DNA from: Treponema sp. UBA1233 | GTDB lineage: Bacteria; Spirochaetota; Spirochaetia; Treponematales; Treponemataceae | NCBI GenBank assembly: GCA_002309305.1 | Contig: DBWR01000064.1 | Location: forward strand, 4,344-14,152 | Direction: 5' to 3' | DNA: 9,809 nt | Shown here: piece after piece, positions 5,728 to 9,809 of the stretch | Layout: every line of letters begins with the position of its first letter | Numbering within the stretch: position 1 is the stretch's first letter | Position numbers and translations under genes: made by a program | Notes under the pieces: generated by a model | Databases searched by the model: none | Seen by the model: only the letters and a program-made list of their open reading frames with translations | Told to the model about the DNA's origin: nothing

Positions 5728-6312
5728 ATGAATTTTACTGGCGATATATTGGATAAAGTCCGTGAGTTTGCAAAGGCAGCCGAAAAACCCGAACGTTACG
5801 AACATTCCGTGCGTGTAGCGGAAACGGCAAGGCAGATGAGCTCGATATATGGGGAGGATCCCGACAAAGCTTATTTTGCGGGGCTGGCCCATGACATGTG
5901 CAAGGATCTTGATGATGAGACCCAGATTTCCCTTGCAGGGCAGGACGGACAGGAAATAACCGAACTTGAGCGTAAAAAGCCGTTTCTTTTGCATGGAAGG
6001 GCTGCGGCAATCAAGCTTCAGAAGGATTTTGGCGTAAATGATGCTGACGTGCTTCAGGCTGTGGCACACCATACCTTCGGGTGCAAGGATCCGTGTACGC
6101 TTTCAAAAATCATCTTTGCCGCAGACAAGATAGAACCTGGCAGGCCCCAGTCAACGGAAGAATACAGGAAGGAACTGTTTTCAAAACCCCTTGACCAGAT
6201 GACTTTGTCCGTTCTTGAATCACACATGAATTTTTTGACAACCAGAGGGAAGGAAATAGCCCCGATTAGTTATATATTCAAAGACTGTCTTATGGGAGGA
6301 GCTGGTCAATGA
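5728..6312 (+). CDS. yqeK: HD-domain Ap4A hydrolase, YqeK family
   Basis: 194 residues, normal for the family. The HD-type metal ligands are all visible: His26 (RYEHSVRV), His55-Asp56 (AGLAHDMCKD), His89 (LLHGRAAA), His114-His115 (AVAHHTFG) and Asp133 (FAADKIEPGR). Characterised YqeK proteins split diadenosine tetraphosphate symmetrically to two ADP, using an iron-type metal centre, and thereby affect stress and biofilm responses. The gene lies between nadD and an LCP-like gene whose ATG overlaps its TGA by 4 nt. Its start has only a weak AGG before it, so coupling to nadD translation is likely. Confidence 0.93.
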   Translation: MNFTGDILDKVREFAKAAEKPERYEHSVRVAETARQMSSIYGEDPDKAYFAGLAHDMCKDLDDETQISLAGQDGQEITELERKKPFLLHGRAAAIKLQKDFGVNDADVLQAVAHHTFGCKDPCTLSKIIFAADKIEPGRPQSTEEYRKELFSKPLDQMTLSVLESHMNFLTTRGKEIAPISYIFKDCLMGGAGQ

Positions 6313-7631
6313 AATTATCTGCAGAAAAAAAAGGACTCTTGTTTTTATCTCTTATCGTACTTGTTGTGGTAGCAGCTGTTGTGTTCATAGTTGTTTCCAT
6401 GGGATCTGATCCTGCGGCGGCATATTTTAAGAAGGGACAGGTAATCAAAACCCTTGTGGTCATAGCTGACAATGAAAACAATGTCCTTTCAACTGATTTG
6501 CTCCTTTATCATCCTGACTCTCAGAAATCAGCACTCTTTAACATTCCTGGAAATACCGGTGACATCTGGGAATCTCTGGACGGAGAAAACGGAATAGTTG
6601 GCCGTACTGACAGGATTGACGCAGTATATCATGAAAAGGGAATCGAGGCGTATGCTCAGGAAATTGCTGACCTCATGCTCAAAAAGAACAAGACCACATC
6701 CAATGAAATTCAGTTCATTCTGGAAATTGACTTGAACAGTCTGGGCAAGCTTACGGATTTGCTGGGCGGACTAAAGGTGTTCGTTCCCTCTCCGGTAGAC
6801 ATGGTGAACGATGATGGCGAGAGGTGGCTTTTACCGTCCGGCTACATGACGCTTGACGGCGACAAGATAAAGACCTACATGGAATACAGGCTCCCCGACG
6901 AAGATGAAACGGAAGTTGATGACCGCAGGCAGACCGCCGTTGTTGCCCTGATTTCCGCCCTTCACGAGCAAAGGGATGTCATAGGCGATAAGAAAAGCTT
7001 CAAGTTCTTTGCGGATAAATTCAAGACAAACGTCAGCCCCACCATCCTGCACAAGCTTTTGGACGGAATCTCTAACATCAATACAGAAACGGACCGTCTT
7101 GTACCTCAGACACTTACAGGAAGTTTGCGTACCCTTCCTTCTTCTGGACAGACACTGCTTTTCCCTCTGTTTGAAGGACAGCTCATCAAGGATGTTGTTG
7201 AACAGAGTCTTGAATCTCTGGAGATGGGCGGTAAGGGTTCATATCACTATGTGGTTGAGGTATTGAACGGATGCGGACTGGACAGGGGTTCTTCCAAGGC
7301 TATAGAAACACTCAAGGAACTTAAGAACTACGACTTCCTGCCTCCTGCCAATGCCGAAAGCTCGGACTATGAGCATACGGTTATCATAAGCCACCTTCAG
7401 CTTGAAGACACTGATGCCCTGAATGTTCTTGCAAACTTCATACAGTGCAAGTATGTCGAACATCAGCCGGAAAGCTCTTTTGGTGCAAGCCGTGCGGATT
7501 TTACCGTCATCTTGGGCAAGGACTGGAACGGACGTTATGTACTTGGCGGTTATACGGGACCAGAACCAGAATTGGATGAAACGGAATTGGGAGCTGAATC
7601 GGAAACTGGTTTCGCTACGTCAATGGACTAA
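6309..7631 (+). CDS. LCP/LytR-like membrane-anchored protein with LytR_C domain, divergent active site
   Basis: 440 residues. One membrane segment (~9-31) anchors it with the bulk outside the cytoplasm. Residues ~45-220 resemble an LCP domain: STDLLLYHPDSQKSALFNIP (61-80), GRTDRIDAVYHEKG (98-111), LTDLLGGLKVFVP (148-160), an LDG (182-184) and DDRRQ (204-208). Residues ~313-405 match the LytR_C domain (VVEVLNGCG at the start). LCP enzymes transfer lipid-linked polymers to peptidoglycan. Here the usual IPRD is IPGN (79-82) and the usual YVRxR is YMEYR (190-194), so two of the conserved arginines are missing. The tail is acidic. Ribosome-binding site GGAGGA (6295-6300) stands 8 nt before the ATG. 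It separates yqeK from rsfS, which adjoin in Firmicutes. The family is fairly sure, the catalytic role uncertain. Confidence 0.82.
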   Translation: MKLSAEKKGLLFLSLIVLVVVAAVVFIVVSMGSDPAAAYFKKGQVIKTLVVIADNENNVLSTDLLLYHPDSQKSALFNIPGNTGDIWESLDGENGIVGRTDRIDAVYHEKGIEAYAQEIADLMLKKNKTTSNEIQFILEIDLNSLGKLTDLLGGLKVFVPSPVDMVNDDGERWLLPSGYMTLDGDKIKTYMEYRLPDEDETEVDDRRQTAVVALISALHEQRDVIGDKKSFKFFADKFKTNVSPTILHKLLDGISNINTETDRLVPQTLTGSLRTLPSSGQTLLFPLFEGQLIKDVVEQSLESLEMGGKGSYHYVVEVLNGCGLDRGSSKAIETLKELKNYDFLPPANAESSDYEHTVIISHLQLEDTDALNVLANFIQCKYVEHQPESSFGASRADFTVILGKDWNGRYVLGGYTGPEPELDETELGAESETGFATSMD

Positions 7632-7643
7632 GGAAGGAAAAGA

Positions 7644-7991
7644 ATGGAAAAGACTGATGAACAGAAGGCTCTGGAGATTGCAAAGATTCTTGAGGATGAA
7701 AAAGCCACTGATCTTGTGGTCCTGAACATTTCGGGGCTCAACAGCTGGACTGATTATTTTGTGATTGCCACCGTAAACAGTGCGGTACATTCACAGGGCC
7801 TTTACAAGTCGATAAAGGATTATATTTCGGAAAACGAGATGGAAATCCACAGGACGGTAAGAAAGTCTCCACAGGGAGATGACTGGAATCTGATAGATTT
7901 GGGAAATGTAGTGGTACACTTAATGTCACAGGAAGCCCGCGCGTTCTATGAGCTGGAAAAATTGTGGCATGCCGGTGTAAAGCTGATGTAA
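7644..7991 (+). CDS. rsfS: Ribosomal silencing factor RsfS (YbeB/Iojap)
   Basis: 115 residues, standard length. The family features are present: SWTDYFVIATVNSAVHSQG (34-52), then DDWNLIDLGNVVVHLMS (79-95) and RAFYELEKLW (99-108). RsfS binds L14 on the 50S subunit and blocks joining with 30S during starvation. Ribosome-binding site GGAAGG (7632-7637) is 6 nt before the ATG, and the gene begins 12 nt after the LCP gene. It closes the obgE operon. No terminator is visible in the 25 nt before the convergent acidic-protein gene. Confidence 0.95.
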   Translation: MEKTDEQKALEIAKILEDEKATDLVVLNISGLNSWTDYFVIATVNSAVHSQGLYKSIKDYISENEMEIHRTVRKSPQGDDWNLIDLGNVVVHLMSQEARAFYELEKLWHAGVKLM

Positions 7992-8016
7992 TCGGCCCTA
8001 CAGCATAAACTTTAAA

Positions 8017-8325
8017 TCAATATTCGGAGTCGTCCAGGTCGTCGGAATCCCTGTCATCACCGTAAATTTCATCATCAAAATCACGGCGTCGGTTGTCGTA
8101 ACCGTCCTCTGCTTCCTGATCATCAAATGGTTCGTCGTACTCGTCTTCTTCTTCGATCAAATCATCGCTAAATGAATCATCGTCCTCAAAGTCGTCTTCG
8201 AAGTCATCTTCAAAGTCGTCTTCAAATTCATCATCATAGTCGGAAGAAAAGTCATCCTTGTAGTCGTCATCATAAGAGAATCCGGCTACAGAAGCAAAGT
8301 CCAGCAAATCGTCTTCATCGAACAT
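8017..8325 (-). CDS. Small hyperacidic Asp/Glu-rich protein of unknown function
   Basis: 102 residues, of which about 54 are Asp or Glu and only about 5 Lys or Arg, so it is extremely acidic and probably largely disordered. A short nonpolar patch LLDFASVAGFSY (7-18) is the only part that might fold or dock. Residues 34-49 are four FEDD repeats encoded by a 12-bp tandem repeat. The gene is supported by a strong ribosome-binding site AAGGAG (complement of 8334-8339) 8 nt before the ATG and by a promoter-like -35 box. The basic + strand frame opposite it has no such signals. I recognise no family. The composition recalls the acidic tail of RNA polymerase delta, histone-chaperone-like tails or nucleic-acid mimics, but that is analogy only. 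It converges on rsfS without an obvious terminator. Confidence 0.75.
   Translation of the reverse strand: MFDEDDLLDFASVAGFSYDDDYKDDFSSDYDDEFEDDFEDDFEDDFEDDDSFSDDLIEEEDEYDEPFDDQEAEDGYDNRRRDFDDEIYGDDRDSDDLDDSEY
8179..8226. repeat. 12-bp in-gene tandem repeat
   Basis: Four 12-bp units (8179-8190, 8191-8202, 8203-8214, 8215-8226) close to GTCGTCTTCAAA, inside the acidic-protein gene, encoding FEDD repeats on the - strand. The units differ at a few positions that keep the protein sequence, so the repeat is not a fresh expansion, but length variation between strains is plausible. Confidence 0.8.
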
Positions 8326-8352
8326 ACAGGCGTCTCCTTACTGCTATCCTAG

Positions 8353-8381
8353 AGAGTAATTTTTAGCATAGATTTTGTCAA
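8353..8381 (-). promoter_or_regulatory. Candidate promoter of the acidic-protein gene
   Basis: On the - strand a perfect TTGACA (complement of 8376-8381) is followed after 17 nt by TACTCT (complement of 8353-8358, 3/6). The -35 box is strong and the -10 box weak. It lies ~30 nt before the start codon, consistent with the strong ribosome-binding site. Confidence 0.4.
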
Positions 8382-8421
8382 TCGGGTTTTGAAAAAAAGT
8401 TGAAAAATTATTGGGATTCTC

Positions 8422-8474
8422 AATTCATAATTCTACATTCATAATTCTTAATTATGCATTCTTAATTCTGAATT
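8422..8474. repeat. Heptamer array upstream of ispE, inverted orientation
   Basis: About seven and a half phased 7-bp units: AATTCAT, AATTCTA, CATTCAT, AATTCTT, AATTATG, CATTCTT, AATTCTG, then AATT. Most units read as GAATTAT-like on the opposite strand, so it is the same repeat type as 1792-1847 but mainly inverted. It lies between the divergent acidic-protein and ispE promoters and ends 10 nt before the ispE -35 box. Confidence 0.75.
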
Positions 8475-8484
8475 GATTTTCATC

Positions 8485-8513
8485 TTGACACAAACATGAA
8501 AAAAATATATATT
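8485..8513 (+). promoter_or_regulatory. Near-consensus promoter of ispE-spoVG
   Basis: TTGACA (8485-8490, 6/6) and TATATT (8508-8513, 5/6) with an ideal 17-nt spacer. Only 8 nt separate the -10 box from the ispE ATG at 8522, so transcription should start at or just before the start codon. Confidence 0.75.
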
Positions 8514-8521
8514 GTTCCGGT

Positions 8522-9403
8522 ATGTTGCGTAGTTTGACTGTTCAGGCTCCGGCAAAGATAAATCTTGGACTCAGGGTTTTTCCGAAGCGGGCGGACGGTT
8601 ACCACGAGATAGAAAGTATTTTTTCGACCGTAAATCTGTGCGATTCAATTACCGTTCAAGTTTTAGATCAAAAAGATGTCTGTAAAGTGGACTGCGAGGG
8701 AATGGTTCTTCCTCAGGAGAATACATTTACCAAGGCATACAAAGCTTTCTGCGTGCTGACTGGCATAAGGGACGGCGTTCATGTTCATGTGACAAAGCGT
8801 ATTCCTGCCGGCGGTGGATTGGGGGGCGGATCAAGTGATTCTTCTTCTTTTATTAAATCCATTGACAGTCTGTTCGGTACTCAGTTAAGTGATTCTGACC
8901 TGCTTGATATTGCGGGCCAGGTTGGAAGTGACGTTTATTTTTTTACGCGTGCACTCGTGGAAAAAGATAGGCTCAAATCCAATGATTCACTTTTTACTGC
9001 GATTGTTAGGGGTCGCGGTGAATTTATAACGCCGATAGAAAGCCGAAATGATTTTTCGATTCTATTGGTTTTCCCTGGAGTGCAGGTTTCGACAAAAGAT
9101 GCTTATGCTCTTGTTGATTCGTCGCTCAAGTGGAATCCGGAAGACAGACATTCTGATGCTGAACTGGAATGTTTGTATAAAAAACCGATACGGGAATGGT
9201 TTTTCAGTAACGATTTTGCAGCTCCTGTTGCGGAAAAGTATCCCAGAGTACGACAAGCCTTGGATGAACTTTCAAAAGTTGGTTCGGACTTTGTTGATAT
9301 GTCTGGCTCGGGGTCTACTGTTTTTGCAGTCTTTGAGGATAGGAACAAGGCTGAAGCTGCATACAGGACGCTGGCAATGCAGTGGGACTCCTTACTAGTT
9401 TAA
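8522..9403 (+). CDS. ispE: 4-diphosphocytidyl-2-C-methyl-D-erythritol kinase
   Basis: 293 residues, typical for the family. IspE phosphorylates CDP-methylerythritol with ATP in the MEP pathway to isopentenyl diphosphate. As a GHMP kinase it shows the N-terminal APAKINLGLRV (9-19) with catalytic Lys12, DGYHEIES (25-32), the ATP-binding loop PAGGGLGGGSSD (95-106), GSDVYFF with catalytic Asp137 (135-141), and the C-terminal SGSGSTVFAVF (261-271). There is no ribosome-binding site before the ATG and the predicted promoter ends 8 nt upstream, so the mRNA may be leaderless. TTG at 8534 is an alternative start that would still keep the first motif. spoVG follows after 21 nt. Confidence 0.95.
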   Translation: MLRSLTVQAPAKINLGLRVFPKRADGYHEIESIFSTVNLCDSITVQVLDQKDVCKVDCEGMVLPQENTFTKAYKAFCVLTGIRDGVHVHVTKRIPAGGGLGGGSSDSSSFIKSIDSLFGTQLSDSDLLDIAGQVGSDVYFFTRALVEKDRLKSNDSLFTAIVRGRGEFITPIESRNDFSILLVFPGVQVSTKDAYALVDSSLKWNPEDRHSDAELECLYKKPIREWFFSNDFAAPVAEKYPRVRQALDELSKVGSDFVDMSGSGSTVFAVFEDRNKAEAAYRTLAMQWDSLLV

Positions 9404-9424
9404 AAAGGTCAGGAGGAAGGGTTT

Positions 9425-9718
9425 ATGCAGGTTACTGAAGTGCGAATCCGTAAGATCGAAGGTGAAGGCAAATTGAAGGCCTACGTCACGGTGACATTTG
9501 ATGATTGCTTTGTCATTCACAATGTCAAGATTATTGAAGGCAAGGAAGGCTTGTTCATAGCCATGCCGAGCCGCAGAACCGCTAGTGGTGAATTCAAGGA
9601 TGTAGTTCATCCCATCAGTCCTGAATTCAGACAGGCTTTGCAGGACAGGATTGTAAACGAATACAACAGCGGTAATTTTGAGATGGGACCTGTCGGTGCG
9701 GATTTTAATTCGCTCTGA
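9425..9718 (+). CDS. spoVG: SpoVG family nucleic-acid-binding regulator
   Basis: 97 residues, family length about 84-97. MQVTEVRIRKI, AYVTVTFDDCFVIHNVKIIEG and the diagnostic FIAMPSRRTASGEFKDVVHP mark SpoVG. Named for sporulation in Bacillus, it occurs in many non-sporulating bacteria; in Borrelia and Staphylococcus it binds DNA and RNA as a site-specific regulator. A strong ribosome-binding site AGGAGG (9411-9416) stands 8 nt before the ATG, in clear contrast with ispE before it. It is probably co-transcribed with ispE from the promoter at 8485. The C-terminal tail (VNEYNSGNFEMGPVGADFNSL region) is short and polar. tRNA-Gln follows 12 nt after the stop. Confidence 0.96.
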   Translation: MQVTEVRIRKIEGEGKLKAYVTVTFDDCFVIHNVKIIEGKEGLFIAMPSRRTASGEFKDVVHPISPEFRQALQDRIVNEYNSGNFEMGPVGADFNSL

Positions 9719-9730
9719 TAAGTATATTTT

Positions 9731-9803
9731 TGGGACGTCGTCAAGTGGTAAGACAATGGCTTTTGGTGCCATCATTCCGCTGGTTCGAATCCAGCCGTCC
9801 CAG
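9731..9803 (+). tRNA. tRNA-Gln, anticodon TTG
   Basis: Complete cloverleaf. The acceptor stem TGGGACG/CGTCCCA (9731-9737 and 9796-9802) is followed by discriminator G at 9803. D-arm GTC/GAC (9740-9742 and 9752-9754); anticodon stem ATGGC/GCCAT with loop TTTTGGT and anticodon TTG at 9763-9765; T-arm GCTGG/CCAGC around TTCGAAT. The 3' CCA is not encoded. The variable loop CATTCC has 6 nt, one more than the usual CATTC. It lies 12 nt after spoVG and may share its transcript. Confidence 0.95.
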
Positions 9804-9809
9804 GTTTTA

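Noticed and set aside
8172..8366. Basic His/Arg-rich + strand ORF opposite the acidic-protein gene
   Set aside because: It is the antisense reading of Asp/Glu codon repeats and has no ribosome-binding site; the - strand frame has a strong one.
9048..9398. ORFs on both strands inside ispE
   Set aside because: They are shadows of ispE, whose motifs continue to its C-terminus in the main frame.

Overview
The window reads as a spirochaete chromosome, most likely a Treponema relative. The support is the protein sequences (L27, SpoVG and lipoprotein style), the order ispE-spoVG-tRNA-Gln, and the block rplU-prp-rpmA-obgE-nadD-yqeK-LCP-rsfS. This placement is from memory of gene order and was not tested by a search.

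Layout. Positions 1-714 hold the 3' end of a large + strand gene, probably carbohydrate-related. A terminator for the opposite strand follows. A - strand lipoprotein gene (795-1724) and a + strand exported protein gene (1908-2573) are transcribed divergently from a spacer filled by a 7-bp tandem array. The gene-free stretch 2574-2900 contains, in order, a palindromic REP/BIME-like element, a second type of 7-bp array, a sigma-70-like promoter and a structured leader for rplU. Positions 2901-3864 encode L21, the cysteine protease Prp and L27. An intrinsic terminator then separates them from a tightly packed operon (3943-7991): obgE, nadD, yqeK, an LCP/LytR-like protein and rsfS, with spacings of -4 to +12 nt. 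A - strand gene for a very acidic 102-residue protein (8017-8325) converges on rsfS. Another 7-bp array and a near-consensus promoter precede ispE (8522-9403), followed by spoVG and tRNA-Gln(TTG) at the right edge.

How the genes fit together. L21, L27, Obg and RsfS all act in 50S subunit assembly or silencing. NadD makes NAD precursors and YqeK hydrolyses Ap4A, so the main operon links ribosome biogenesis with nucleotide and stress metabolism. IspE belongs to the MEP isoprenoid pathway and SpoVG is a nucleic-acid-binding regulator.

The core genes are ordinary. The less explained material is between and around them: degenerate heptamer arrays in four spacers next to predicted promoters, a composite palindromic repeat, two promoters that would give almost leaderless mRNAs, a Prp protease whose L27 neighbour lacks the usual cleavable extension, an LCP protein with substituted active-site arginines, and the hyperacidic protein. 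I see no CRISPR array, transposase, defence system or toxin-antitoxin pair.
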